From Linanthus parryae (taxonomy: Eukaryota > Streptophyta > Magnoliopsida > Ericales > Polemoniaceae): a DNA stretch of 64,000 nucleotides. This document shows, piece by piece, positions 12,601 through 23,569 of the stretch. Made by a program: the position numbers and the translations under genes. The DNA lies in the NCBI GenBank assembly GCA_023055425.1, contig JALGPY010000002.1:117378088-117442087 (forward strand). The letters are read 5' to 3'. How positions within the stretch are numbered: position 1 is the first letter of the stretch; each line of letters opens with the position of its first letter. Below the pieces are notes generated by a model. The model made no database searches. It had not been told where the DNA came from and saw nothing but the letters and a program-made list of their open reading frames with translations.

Positions 12601-14622
12601 CGCACCAGAGCCATTGCCTGGTAACGACGCTTCATATCACGGGGCCCACCCACAAAAGACGGTGGCAAAACGACTTGACGTCCGACATTATTTGGGTTCA
12701 TTTCGCCCGCATTGATGCTGTCCAGTATTCCCTGGTAAAGTTCCGCCCGGATAGTGTCCTGATGCTGACGCACATAATCTAGCCTGCTTGTCTCAAGCTT
12801 CACATACATATCGACCGTGTATTGCTGAAGCAGACGCCCAAAGAACAACATCGATGACCGGCGTATATCTCGCATCTGTAACCGGTAGCAGTAATACTGA
12901 CGACAGCTAACAGTTGCACTATCGGACTCTGCATCGCTTGGACCTGCAATTAGAGGCTCATCATTCAGCAACACGGCATACACAACGACATTGATAATAG
13001 GAACTCACACATACTAAGTAACAACGTGAAACTACCTTTTCGTGGCTTCTTTTTCGGAGGCTTTTTACTAATTCTAGGATGCCATCCAGGCTGCCCACGA
13101 GGAAACATGATAGGATACTGAAGCGGATCAAAACAACCCAGATGATATTGAATACTCTTTGCTTCACCACCCTTATGCCTCACCCTAATATCACGGACGT
13201 ATTTACCAGCACGCGACTCATCATCAATCCAAATTGCTGCAACCTGATCAGATGTAGGTAAATTGTGCGTTCGCTGATCAAGTCCAGGATCACATTTAAT
13301 CCGCACATCACAATCAGCAAATTCAGGGCTTGCACTAATAGACTGAAATGACTGGTTATAAGGATTAGCCTCTAGAATATCAGTCAAGCATGAAATAACA
13401 GCCGGATCAAGATTTTCAAAAGCCTTCACTCGGCTTTGCAGCTGGAAGGCTGGATCGTAGAAATAAACCTGTAGAAATCTAGGAGGTTGTTGGCCAGGAT
13501 CAATATCATTAATGTAGTGGTATATCTGCCCTTGTACACGGAATGTGTAGATCCCTTTGCTTTTATTCTTCGTGTCAGGATCAGCCTTCACACCCATCGA
13601 AGTGAAGGAGAACAGGCAATTGTATGCACGAATATTATTCCGGAACTCTTCACTAGTCACATTGTTGGACAGGAGCAACTCCGCCAACGAATTTGGGATC
13701 TCATGAGGAGCAAGGACTACACACCCCTCACTGCAACAAAAGCCATCTGGTTCGTACGCAAATAATTTAGCATCACAATGCGGACATCTCCGTGGAGGTG
13801 GCAGCATGCTTGGCTCCATAGGCGGGGGCGGAGCACCCCGCTCCCACTTTTTCGTACGTCTCTGCCCTGCACAACAGAATAAAAAAACGATTAACAGATA
13901 TGAAACCATAACTGAACACATATATAACTACAAATGAAGCCATAGTCGGGGAGAAAAGACTAACGGGGTGGTTGAGGAACTCGAGCAGCACCGCCAGCAC
14001 GGCTATTAGGTTCACCCACAGATGTAGCAGGAGGTACGACGGAGGTGCCTCTATTCCCAGATGACGCATTGACGGTGTGTGGATGTTGTAATGAACCCAG
14101 CGATGAAGAACCTGACGCGCCTGAAGCAATATTGGGCAACCCAGATGACACAGCTGGCATGTATGACAGCACAGTATTTGGCAAACCATTATAGACATCC
14201 AAAGCAGTGCCATATCCGGCCGCAAAACCAACAGACGGCCTATTCAGGCCAGAACCCCTAATAGCCATCGATCCGACAGGCATGGGATACGGGGAAGCAT
14301 ACCTAGGAACTTGCACACTACTACCTGGCGTCGCAGTATGGACAACAGGACCGGTAACGGAACCCCTTGCATCTGCATTGTACACGGACGGGCCGGGATT
14401 CGCATTACACCCCTGCGGTCTACCCGACGGCCGCGGAGCCGGGGCAGGAGTATTACCTCCTGCAGATGAAGACCCGAGGTTCACATTTTCCGCCCACGGT
14501 CTACCCGACGGCCGCAGAGCCGGGGCAGAAGTGTTGACTCCTGCAGATAATCCTGAACCGCGTGCTAGCTCCTCCCCCACTAAACCCCGACGAAGTCGTT
14601 TCCCAAGACTACCTGTAGGCAT
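9621..14622 (-). CDS. Helitron RepHel transposase (HUH nuclease plus PIF1-like helicase)
   Basis: Three minus-strand exons, 14622-13965, 13866-13036 and 12943-9621, join in frame to 1603 aa. Both introns are GT-AG, 98 and 92 bp. Residues 1-219 are Pro/Gly/Ser-rich with two copies of an APA(L/P)RPSGRP unit. A CPHCDAKL/CCSEGC finger follows near 258-280. The Rep domain has the HUH motif GLPHVHFLL (His 688 and 690) and a tyrosine cluster, YLYKYIYKG (824-832). The helicase has Walker A GPGGTGKT (Lys 1169), GGDFRQVLP, and the C-terminal motif INKSQGQTL with YVALSR. The enzyme nicks DNA at Helitron ends and unwinds it for rolling-circle transposition. One oddity: the Walker B motif, usually WDE, reads WNE (codon 10704-10706, residue 1243), which should impair ATP hydrolysis. 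No stop or frameshift is present. The first exon's start is chosen as the first ATG of an open, phase-matching exon, and a start in exon 2 is possible. Confidence 0.93.
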
Positions 14623-16143
14623 TTACAAACTACAGGCCACACACTACAGAAAGCCACAAACATCAATTAATTTCAACCACAGTAACAACATCACAGGCAC
14701 GAAATCTATACCAAATTAACTAAGCAGTAGACGAACCACATTTCCATCGCAAATTTTCGGTCGCATCATCAACTCAGCTTACACATGATTCATACCGCTT
14801 CCAAACTGACCGAGATGCCTCATAATTAAAATACCAGCTCAAGACACTGAGCCAACATTACACATTAAACCAGTTAAAAGTAACTAAGCTGAACAAACAA
14901 ACAGGTGACCAAAGGGATGGCAAGACACAAATCCCACACGGTAGCAAAGCAAAACAGAAACACGGCAGCATACAACAAGCATAAAACAAACGACACAGGC
15001 TTCTTACAGCAAAAATCACATTTTTAATGTATATACTGCCAACTCTTATAAATGTGAACGTACCAGATAAGACAACACAACAAATTCCTTGCTCAAGCAG
15101 CGGATGATCAACCTGCAAACACCAACGCTAAATGTAAGCAAATGTGAATCAAACTAACCAATATTGTCTCCATACGTATAAATAGCACACTTGTATATAG
15201 AGTAATAACACCATTAGGCAACAAAAAAACCCAACAACACACACATGCAAGCAATCAAACCACAGATACACACCAATTTGTTAACTCATCATAAAAAACA
15301 CACATGCAAGAAGGTATCACAACAACCCACATGGCAGAGTAAATATTCAATGTCCGATTTAGAAAACCCTCGGGTCATTAAAAAAAAAAAAAAAAAAACC
15401 CCCAAATTTAAACACCCAATTCAGTTAACACCATTAGGCAACAAAAAAACCCAACAACACACACATGCAAGAAATCAAACCACAGATACACACCAACTTG
15501 TTAACTCATCATAAAAAACACACATGCAAGAAGGTATCACAACAACCCACATGGCAGAGTAAATATTCAATGCCCGATTTAGAAAACCCTCGGGTCATTA
15601 AAAAAACCCCCCAAATTTAAACACCCAATTCAGCATCCCTACAGAACCTAAGAAACCGTTAGACACACCAACTACCAGATAGCACGCGACCCACCGAACC
15701 AATTTCCGGCCGCCGGCGAAAACAAAACCCACAAGCCGGAGAAAATAGAGAGACGGAGAGAGACGAAAGAACTGACCCGGTGACAGTAGATCAGCAAATG
15801 GCACCAACATCAGAAGAGCCTTCTCCCACATTCTAAGAATGAATGGCAAGAGGTCGACACCTGTCCCACTAACGAATGCCGACAACCAGCCACAGCTGCT
15901 CGAGGCATAGCCACCTGTCCCACCAAGAAGAACACCGACTACGAAGTTCATGTTCCACAACCCAGACCAACCAGGGACGTCTCAAATGACAATATCGCCC
16001 TTCAACCACAGCTTACCTGTTCCATGTCAGCAAGGGCATAACCGACCTTTTCTACACGTCACTATTACGTGGTATTTCGCTGGCACTTCGTCCGACTTGA
16101 CAGCACGTAATTGGGCCGCCACTGCCACGCAAAGTGGCCATAA
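14623..16143. other. Helitron 5' leader region
   Basis: This is the stretch between the RepHel start and the Helitron 5' terminus. It contains a 220-bp tandem duplication (15206-15633) and no convincing gene. Short frames on either strand have no recognisable motifs. Confidence 0.6.
15206..15633. repeat. About 220-bp direct tandem duplication with A-tracts
   Basis: Copies at 15206-15425 and 15426-15633 both begin taacaccattaggcaac and end cacccaattcag. They differ mainly in the A-tract after cgggtcatt, which has 18 As in copy 1 and 6 in copy 2. The second copy is therefore shorter, as expected from replication slippage. Confidence 0.9.
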
Positions 16144-16166
16144 CTTCTTTTATATAGGTAGTAAGA
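16144..16166 (-). other. Helitron 5' terminus (TC end)
   Basis: Read on the minus strand, the element starts TCTTACTACCTATATAAAAG. This resembles the plant Helitron 5' end (TCTMTACTA-type start with a following TATATAAAAG stretch). The base outside is A on the minus strand (T at 16167), as expected for insertion between A and T. The orientation agrees with RepHel. The TATATAA within the terminus may double as a promoter element. Confidence 0.72.
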
Positions 16167-16377
16167 TAAGAAAAATATGTTTTATTTTTTTAAAAGAGTG
16201 TGTTTTAAGCGCAAATTAGCAGAGCAATGTGATCATTTTCAGATAAACCATTTTTCATATCCTACCAAATATCCCACATCATCCAAATATAGTAAGAAAA
16301 ATATCGTGTTATGCCTTATCTCACAACACACATATCCGTGCTGATATAGCTGCGTATCATATCCGTTGCCCAAACGA
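16167..16377. other. Spacer right of the Helitron
   Basis: AT-rich single-copy-looking sequence with no recognised feature. Confidence 0.3.
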
Positions 16378-16545
16378 GTCCCAGGGGATTGGCCTAGTGG
16401 AGAAGGATTGAAAGTTTGCTCTCCTTGAGGTCTCAGGTTCAAACTTCACGACAACTAATAATCCTTGAAGTCTCATACTCTTACTCAAGGTGCGCAAATG
16501 CTGATCCAGACATTATGGTAACGTAATCTCAAGAAAAAAAATCAT
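16378..16545 (+). repeat. tRNA-derived SINE candidate
   Basis: An RNA polymerase III-type internal promoter is visible. Box A is tggcctagtgg at 16390-16400. Box B, ggttcaaactt, lies at 16436-16446, about 36 bp downstream. The body is about 165 bp and ends in an A-rich tail (aagaaaaaaaa near 16531-16541). No clear target duplication was found, so the boundaries are approximate. A degraded tRNA is the alternative, but the spacing and A tail favour a SINE. Confidence 0.6.
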
Positions 16546-16734
16546 TCTACAACAACAAACTTTCGTGTTTAGAAGTTAGAACCCAAAGAAACCCAATCAC
16601 AATGTTCAAAATTCCCCTCCTACTCTCATTAAGTCATTATTATTTTCAGTAACTTTCATTAATGTCTTTGGCAGATCAAAACAAAATATCACTTCGTCAA
16701 TTTCTTTTATGTTGACTTTTTGACTCGTATATGA

Positions 16735-17134
16735 GTTACTTTGACCGGGTAATTTTGATAACAAAACGATACAATTTTAATAATTTTTTTATCGTATTAT
16801 AGAACAATTTTTACTCTACAACTCCGCGATAAGATTATCAAAATATTGCATCATTTTGCTACCCAAATCACCGGGTCGAAATGACCCAGTGAATAGTGCT
16901 AAAAGTCAAATTGGGAAGAAAGAGCAGGGACTTCCTCTGTTTCTTCTGTTTCTTCTTGGTCTTACTTTTATCACTATTCATCGGGTCACTTTGACCGATG
17001 ATTTGATTAGCAATACGATGCAAGAATTTGGTAATCTTTTCAAGGTATTGTAGAGTTAACTTTATTCTACAACACAATGAAAAAAAACCAAACAATTGTA
17101 TCTTTTGCTATCCAAATTACCGGATCAATGTGAC
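16735..17134. repeat. Palindromic MITE-like repeat with nested inverted repeats
   Basis: The left end, gttactttgaccgggtaatt, is inverted at the right end (reverse complement gtcacattgatccggtaatt). The match of about 44 bp is roughly 75 percent by eye. Inside, a second inverted pair built on the same motif faces itself: about 16858-16900 and 16974-17018 share gaatagtg and cgggtc/gaccg blocks. No coding capacity is seen. The class is not assigned, as no target duplication was recognised. Confidence 0.65.
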
Positions 17135-17414
17135 ATGACTACGGCTGAAAAAGTTAAACTAAGAAAAAACAGACCACGTATGAGACGGAGTTGTATGAAA
17201 TAGAGTAAATCAACGTCAACCCATAAGAGTTAGTCAGCGCTTTGTAGCACCAATTACCTTTTGTGCTTGTGCTCGAGTCCTCCTGTCATTCACGATCAAA
17301 ATATGTGGTTCATGTAGCTTGTTCCCCACCATAATCATTCCCATAAATATTATCTTCTCCAAAACCTTGGATAATCATCTTCTTGATTACCTCTCCATCT
17401 AGAAGTTTAACAAA
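17135..17414. other. Upstream region of the UGT relic
   Basis: AT-rich sequence that would have held the promoter of the glycosyltransferase. No confident TATA box is assigned. Confidence 0.3.
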
Positions 17415-18966
17415 ATGACTAGCCTAAATGAAGCTGAAGCTGTTCATCTTCTGCTATTCCCATATCCAGCACAAGGCCATATGCTAGCTATGCTGGACTT
17501 AACCCGTAAATTAGCCCTCCTTGGCTTCGAAATCACCGCTGTAGTCACCCCCAAAAACCTCTCAATTCTCCAACCTCTCCTCTCAACCCACCCATCAACC
17601 CAAACCCTTGTCCTCCCCTTCCCCGGCCACCCCTCCCTTCCCGCCGGCGTCGAGAACGTCAGAGACGTCGGCAACTCCGGCAACCTGCCTTTCATCAACG
17701 CACTCAGCAAGCTTCAAGGTCCAATCATCCAGTGGTTCAAGACCCACCCGAAGCCCCTTGTGGCCATCCTCTCTGATTTCTTCCTCGGTTGGACCCAGCC
17801 CCTGGCTAATAATCAGCTTGGCATACCCAGGATCTGTTTTTGCTCCAGCCGTGCTTTCCTCATATCGGTGCTTAATTTTCTTGTGCCAAAAGACAGCGAT
17901 GCCCTCCGTTCGTCAACTGCAGTTAATTTCCCCGATCTACCGCGATCTCCTAGATATACTGCGGAATATTTACCTTCTATCTTCCGGCTGTGGGGCAGGC
18001 CCGGTTTCGACGGCCAATTTGTTAAGGATTGCATGATTGCAAATATGTCGAGTTGGGGGGGGGGGGGGGGGGGAGCTGGTGTGAAATGTAACTTTTTGTC
18101 ATGGACTGCCGAAATACATGAGATTTGTAGGGGTAAATCAACGATTTGAAGGATTTACTACTAATCTTCATGTGATGTTTTCCATACTTTAAGCGCGATT
18201 GCTATAATATATACTTCCTACGAGTATTTAAATCACATGAAGAAAGAAATGGGCCACGGGCGTGTTTGGGGTATCGGCCCGCTTAATTTGACAGCTGGAG
18301 TTCAAATTACGGGTCGTGCTAACGAGCCGGTTCTGGAGTGGCTGACGGATGTCCAGATGGATCGGTTTTGTACGTTTGTTTGGGAGTCAGAATCTCCTGA
18401 AGAAGGATCAAATGGAGGCCCTTGCAAGTGCCCTTGAGTTGAGCATGATCAGATTCATTTGGGTGGTGAAATCCGTGACGGCCCAACAGATTGAAAAGGG
18501 GTACAGATCCATACCCGATGGTTTCGAAGACCGGGTATCCGGTCGGGGTCAAGTCATCAAGGGGTGTGCCTTGCAAACAAAGATACTTGCTCACCCGGCC
18601 GTGATTGGTTTTTTGAGTTACTGTGGGTGGAACTCGGTATTAGAGGCCATAGAGGCCGGTGTGGTCATATTTGCTTGGCCCATGGAAGCAGACAAGTTCG
18701 TGAATGCGAGGTTGTTGGTTGAGGATATGACTGTGGGAGTTTCGGTGTGCCAAGGTGCTGATGAAGTTCCCAATCCTACTAAGTTGTCTCGGACACTATC
18801 TGAGTCAATATATGGGAACATAGTCCAAAGGGCAAGAGCCAAAAAGTTGAAGGACGAGGCTTTAGAAGCTGTGAAGTTGGGCGGGAGCTCCTGGAGGAAT
18901 TTTGAGAGTCTGGTGACAGAGTTGAACCAACGGATGGATTGTAAAGCTGATGGTCTTGTGGTGTAA
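17415..18966 (+). pseudogene. UDP-glycosyltransferase (family 1, UGT89-like) pseudogene
   Basis: Family-1 UGTs move sugar from UDP-sugars to small molecules in the cytosol. The N-terminal half (17415-18040) is well kept: HLLLFPYPAQGHML, LVLPFPGHPS and a SDFFLGWTQ segment with the catalytic-Asp region. From 18055 a 19-base G run and unrelated sequence break the frame. Coding similarity resumes near 18237 with MGHGRVWGIGPLNLT. Two close frameshifts follow at about 18340-18385, since VLEWL, DGCPDGSVLYVC and FGSQNLLKKDQ lie in three different frames. The C-terminal half then stays open to 18966. The sugar-donor (PSPG) box is degenerate: the leading Trp is Cys, HCGWNS reads YCGWNS, and the final Gln is Lys. 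A UGT89-type origin is suggested by PTPKNL-like and FLGWTQ wording recalled from that family; the subfamily is less certain than the superfamily. Confidence 0.88.
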
Positions 18967-19276
18967 TTGTTGTCCTTTTCTTTAGGAAATCATTGTTGTC
19001 TTTTTTTTTCTGAGTAGTGAAATTATTGTTGTCTCTTTTTTTTTTTTTTTTTTTTGAGAAATTATTGTTGCCTTTGGTTGGTTAAAGACACTATATTTTT
19101 AGGTTGAGTTAAACTTCTCTCCTCCAGATGTTGTACTAGTAGTATGACCTCTCTATTATGTTGGCCTCAAAAAAGTACATAAATGAATTAAATGATACTA
19201 GCTGTTTGTGTTACAAACATCTGACGAAATGGTAGCTTGAAGCCAAAAGAAATGAAACGGTAACGAAAACGAAAAG
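18967..19276. other. Spacer with T-rich tracts
   Basis: Contains T runs at 19000-19010 and 19038-19055 and no gene. The segment just before the Harbinger element (about 19200-19276) may be debris of another repeat. Confidence 0.3.
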
Positions 19277-19279
19277 TAA

Positions 19280-20892
19280 GAGCATTTTCCACAGTTGATA
19301 TCAAATTTTACACCACATCCTATATTTGGTGGAGAGAAATTGTTTGACCTCCCACAGTTAACCCTCAAAAACACCATTTCACCATTTTTGGTGGAAAAAT
19401 AGCACTTTTGGTCTCCCACAGTTTTCAACAAATTTTACATCAAATAGCCATTTCACCATTTCATCAAATTTAGAGAATGATATTTTTAGACTCCCACAAC
19501 AAATCATCAAATTTATCACCAAATCATGAATTTCATAACTATCAAAATAAAAAAAAAAAAAAAATTATAACCAAAACAATATTACACGGAATTGTTAAAT
19601 GATTGAATAACACTTAAAAAATCTAAAATTAACTAGTCTAATCTATTTGACCACGATTATCCCATAAGTGTGCAATGAGTCTTCTTCTTGGTTGGTTATG
19701 AGCTCCTTGGTTTATCAAGTCTCGATGTCGACCTAGAAATTAGATTAATTTTGAATTAGTGATATCCCTTGCAACCTCAACATGCGGTACAGATAGTGAA
19801 CTTTCATAATCAAGATTTATGGGAATGTGAGAAGCATCAAAAGTGTAGGTGTTGAGATACTCGCTATGTTCCTCTTCAGCTATCATATTGTGCATGATAA
19901 TGCAGGCTAACATGATCTCGTGAATGTCATTTTTCTTCCAAAATCGAGCGGCTCCTCTAACAGTTGCAAATCGAGCTTGGAGAACTCCAAATGCCCAACG
20001 TCCTTGCGATAAGCTTCATGTTTCTGTGTGAAATATTGTTCTTGGGTATTTTTTGGTCTACGAATAGATTGTACTAAAGTCGACCATTTAGGATAAATTC
20101 CATCAGCTAGATAATAACCAGCATTATAGTCCGTACCTTTGATTGAATAGTTTTCTGGTATTGATGTACCTTCGGTCAATGCTTGAAAGATGTTTGATTT
20201 CTGTAGCACATTGACATCGTTATTGGTATCTGGGAGTCCAAAAAACGCATGCCATATCCATGTATCATATGACGCAACTGCCTCAAGTATTATTGTGCAT
20301 TTTTTGTTGCGTCCACAGTATGCTTTCGCATCACCCATTGGACAGTTCTTCCATTCCCAATGCATGCAATCTAGACTCCCTAACATTCCAGGAAAACCAC
20401 GAACCTCTGCAACTTGTAACAATTTAGCAACACCTGTTGCAACTACATTTTAGTTATTTCATTTTATCATCCCGCACCATGATGCTGAAAATATTATGTA
20501 ACATGCTATGACTCAAAAGCATATTATACAAAGTGGGAGAAGAAAAACGAATGGCGTATATACTGTAAAGACGAAATACATTAGAGCATATTATTCCCAT
20601 GAAAGTAATGTGATAACATGCCCTAAACACTAATTAAAAATTTGGTGTAGATTACACCAAATCCTATTTTTGCCATCAAATTTGATGGTAAAAATAGGAT
20701 TTGGTAATATATGATAGGATTTGAGGGTACTGTGGGAGATGCCCTTCACCATTTCACAAAAGCTACACCAAATATATCAACAACTGTGGGAGGCCTACAA
20801 AAAATCACCATATTTTTGGTGATTTGTTGTGGGAGGCCGAAAACACAAAATTTTACTATCAAATATAGGATTTGGTGCACTATGGGAGATGC
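19280..20892 (-). mobile_element. PIF/Harbinger-type DNA transposon, 1.6 kb, defective
   Basis: The ends are imperfect inverted repeats: gagcattttccacagt at the left, and (inverted) tagcatctcccatagt at the right. They are flanked by TAA at 19277-19279 and 20893-20895, matching the 3-bp TWA target duplication of this superfamily. Subterminal zones at both ends repeat ctcccaca-type motifs and atttggtg blocks. Inside is one transposase relic on the minus strand (19740-20422). The outermost one or two bases of the right end look lost, so edges are within a few bases. Confidence 0.75.
19740..20422 (-). pseudogene. Harbinger DDE transposase, N-truncated and frameshifted
   Basis: The frame reads GFPGMLGSLDCMHWEWKNCP, then ILEAVASYDTWIWHAFFG, LPDTNNDVNVLQ and GYYLADGIYPKW. 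These are the signature blocks of plant PIF/Harbinger (ALP1-like) DDE nucleases. The first two catalytic Asp residues (SLD and NND) are present. After YRKDV the frame breaks near 20005, and the continuation AFGVLQARFATV to a TAA at 19740-19742 lies in another frame. The break falls where the third acidic residue (RKDVERAFG in relatives) should be. The N-terminal DNA-binding part is missing. It is non-functional as it stands. Confidence 0.9.
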
Positions 20893-20895
20893 TAA

Positions 20896-23102
20896 TAGGG
20901 AAGAACTGGAATCAGACACCATTAAAGGAGGCATGACAGCAAGGGGGAAGCTTCAGTGATTGGGACCAGATGAGAAAAGCCATCAAATTGATCTTTAGCT
21001 AAAACCCAGCTCGAGCCACCTTCTGAAACTGCAACTTCAACTAAATCAGAATCTGAGATAGATTGAAAGAATAATTAGCAAGGTAAATTATTTACAATGC
21101 ATGCTGAGTTAATGGCTTGACTATGTTCCAAAGTCTGATGGAACATTTGAGACACTAAGAGTTCCTCCTTGTTAAACACCACCTTATTCTCGGCAATCCA
21201 AATGGTCCATAGAACTGTAGGAGGCCAATTCCAGTGAGGTAGAGCTTGTAAAGAATTCTTGGGTTTGAGCCAACACTTCAACAATGATTGGATATCCACG
21301 ATAGAAGTAGTAAAATTATAATAATAGCTAGGGGGAAGAGCCATTAGCTAAATTCCTTAAGCCTTGGGACAAGATAAGAAAATGTAATTAACTGTTTCTG
21401 GATGAGGATGACAATTAGGACATAAAATAGGAGATAAGGGAATCTTTGCATGAAGGTTATGTAGAGTGGGAAGAGATTTAGTAAGAATACGCCAAAAAAA
21501 ATAACAATATTGGCTGGAAGGCCACACGTGCAGAGTCTATGCCAGTTAAAATTAAAACTAATGCATTGTATTTTTAAAAAAGAGCAAGAGGACACGAGTT
21601 ATTAAAGTTAAGCAGTGAATAAGCAGATTTGACAGTGTAGATTTCATGGGGGCGGTTTTTTAGATAGGGATATAAGCATCCCCATTCCAAAACATTGTAC
21701 TAGCAACAATATGATTCACCTTCAACTGTGGGTAAAGTTGGTGAAGCAAATGAACGTTACATTGTGGATTACCAGAATAATCCCTGTTAATCATTTGAGA
21801 ATGCGATTTGAAATATTTATTTTCATCAGTGTGAAGAAGAGTGTCTGTGATAGAGTCAGCTAGAATTGAATCAACCCATCCTCCAAAACGAATCCAATTT
21901 TTTTTCCCATATGTCCCATTCCACTTAACCCCTTAGAAAGGGTGACACGCCCTTTACAGATGGCTATCCAAGCACAAGAGGCTTAGGGCTCACCTTAATT
22001 GCTGAGAATGATTTCCTTTGATATTATTTAGCAGTGAAGTATTTTGTGAGAAGGGAGTCAGGAGAGGTGATCATTCTCCATCTATTTTTAGCAATTAAAG
22101 CATGGTTAAAGCAAGATAGATTTTTAAAACCTAAGCCCCCTCTATTGGTCTTATTGCATAATAAATCCCAAGAAACCCAATGGATTCCTTTCCTAGAAGT
22201 ATTCCCAAACTAGTAGAACTTTGAGGGCAAGGAGGAAATGTTGCCACAGTCCTTTTTTTTTTTGAAAAATACTAATAGAGATAGGATAAACTATATTATT
22301 TTTGAGAACATATTTAATTAAAACACTCCTGCCTAAGGAGCTTAAAAGCACACCACTCCATCCTGAACATCTATCCTGAATCTTTTGAATTGTTTCCTTA
22401 ACGAGATCATCATTATTTCCTTTTCGGTTCAAGATAATTCCTAAATATTTAAATTTTTGATTACTTTCAGGGATCTCCAAAGCAGCAGTTATAAGAAGTT
22501 TATCACTTGGACCATTTAGGACTAAAAACTAATGAGGATTTGACTAGATTGATTGTTTGACCATGTTTAAGCGCATAATTGTCTAGGAGGGATTTAAGAT
22601 GAGTTCCCACCATTGGGGTCAGCTGAAAGAAAAGAAGGTTATCATCTGCAAACTCCATATGGGTGATATCAACATGCCTACCATAGGGGATACCTCTAAT
22701 AAGGCCTTCCTCTTTTGCCATTTCAATAGTGCTAGAAAAGATTTCAGCATACAGAGAGAAGAGGAAGAAAGATAGAGGATATCCTTTCCTGAGTCCTCTA
22801 TTAGGAGTAAAAAACTGAGAAGGAGAACCATTGACAAGGACTTGGAAAGACACAGTGGAGATGCATTGCATGATCAGTCTAATGAACCTAGTTGGAAATG
22901 CATTTGATGTAGAAGGTGCTCAAGGAAGTCCCATCTAACTCTATCAAAAGATTTAGAAAATCTAACTTCAAAGCACCCAATTTAGGATGGGAGGTTAGTT
23001 TAGCTTCATGAATAGTATGGACAAGATCCTGGACTATTAGAATGTTGTCTTGGATAAGTCACTGAGGAATAAACTATTTTGGTTTATAGTCACAAGGGAA
23101 GG
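20896..23102 (-). pseudogene. L1-type LINE, 3' part (reverse transcriptase and C-terminus)
   Basis: On the minus strand, 22871-22503 encodes an RT palm: RGLRKGYPLSFFLFSLYAE and the catalytic block MEFADDNLLFF. Then 22480-22193 encodes the downstream KFKYLGIILNRKG and CSGWSGVLLSSLGRSVLIK thumb region. A zf-RVT-like C-terminal block follows at 21344-21075 (WPPTVLWTIWIAENK). Upstream of the palm, 23050-22900 retains FIPQ-LIQDNI wording with several stops. Many stops and frameshifts make it a dead copy. It is cut at 23103 by the 3' LTR of gypsy element C, and its endonuclease half lies beyond that insertion at about 30823-32024. About 130 codons between the two halves appear to be missing. Confidence 0.85.
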
Positions 23103-23569
23103 TGTATACAAGGGATATTAAGAGAAGGATATGAGCGTGTACCTGCAATAGACAAGAAAAACCAACACAACACATATAAAGAGTAAGAGGTTAAGTAGGT
23201 AAGGGTGAGAGTAAGCCTAATTCAGATATCTGAGAGAGAAACAGTATTTGATTTGATAAAACAAAAGAGCTGAACCTCTATCAGAGGAAATACCTCCTAC
23301 ATATACTGGTCTAAAGACAACAATTACAAGAAGTTACATAAATTCATGTGACAGTTATATATCCGCCTCGAACGTGTACGCTCAACCACATATATAGGCG
23401 TGTGATTCGCAAGTCTCTCAGATAACTGACAAGGGTCGCACGCTTCTTACAGCCCCCATATGGATGAGTATGGATATAATATAAGTATGCAGTGATAGTG
23501 GAGTACCAGCAAGTCTCGTTAGCAACTGCCACATGGATGATGATAGACATCTATAATGCACTATCTACA
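23103..23569 (-). repeat. 3' LTR of gypsy element C
   Basis: Read on the minus strand the LTR starts TGTAGATAGTGC, exactly as in elements A, B and D, and ends TGTATACA next to LINE sequence. Its upstream neighbour is the polypurine tract aaaagggggc (23571-23582, minus strand). At 467 bp it is shorter than the 627-bp LTRs of A and B and is quite diverged. Confidence 0.8.

Larger units (their letters stand above)
6674..16166 (-). mobile_element. Autonomous-type Helitron; left (3') end not located
   Basis: The element comprises a 5' TC terminus at 16166, a leader, RepHel and an RPA1-like gene, all on the minus strand in the order usual for plant Helitrons. The 3' end (hairpin then CTRR) must lie left of 6674, but none was found by eye between 1 and 6673. 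The coordinates are therefore a minimum. If the end lies beyond the window, the B3 gene, the basic-protein frame and the RNase H-like fragment would all be inside the element. RepHel's Walker B change and the RPA nonsense codon suggest this copy is no longer autonomous. Confidence 0.85.

Noticed and set aside
22619..22837. 72-codon minus frame overlapping the LINE RT
   Set aside because: Shadow of the RT palm frame that carries the FADD motif.
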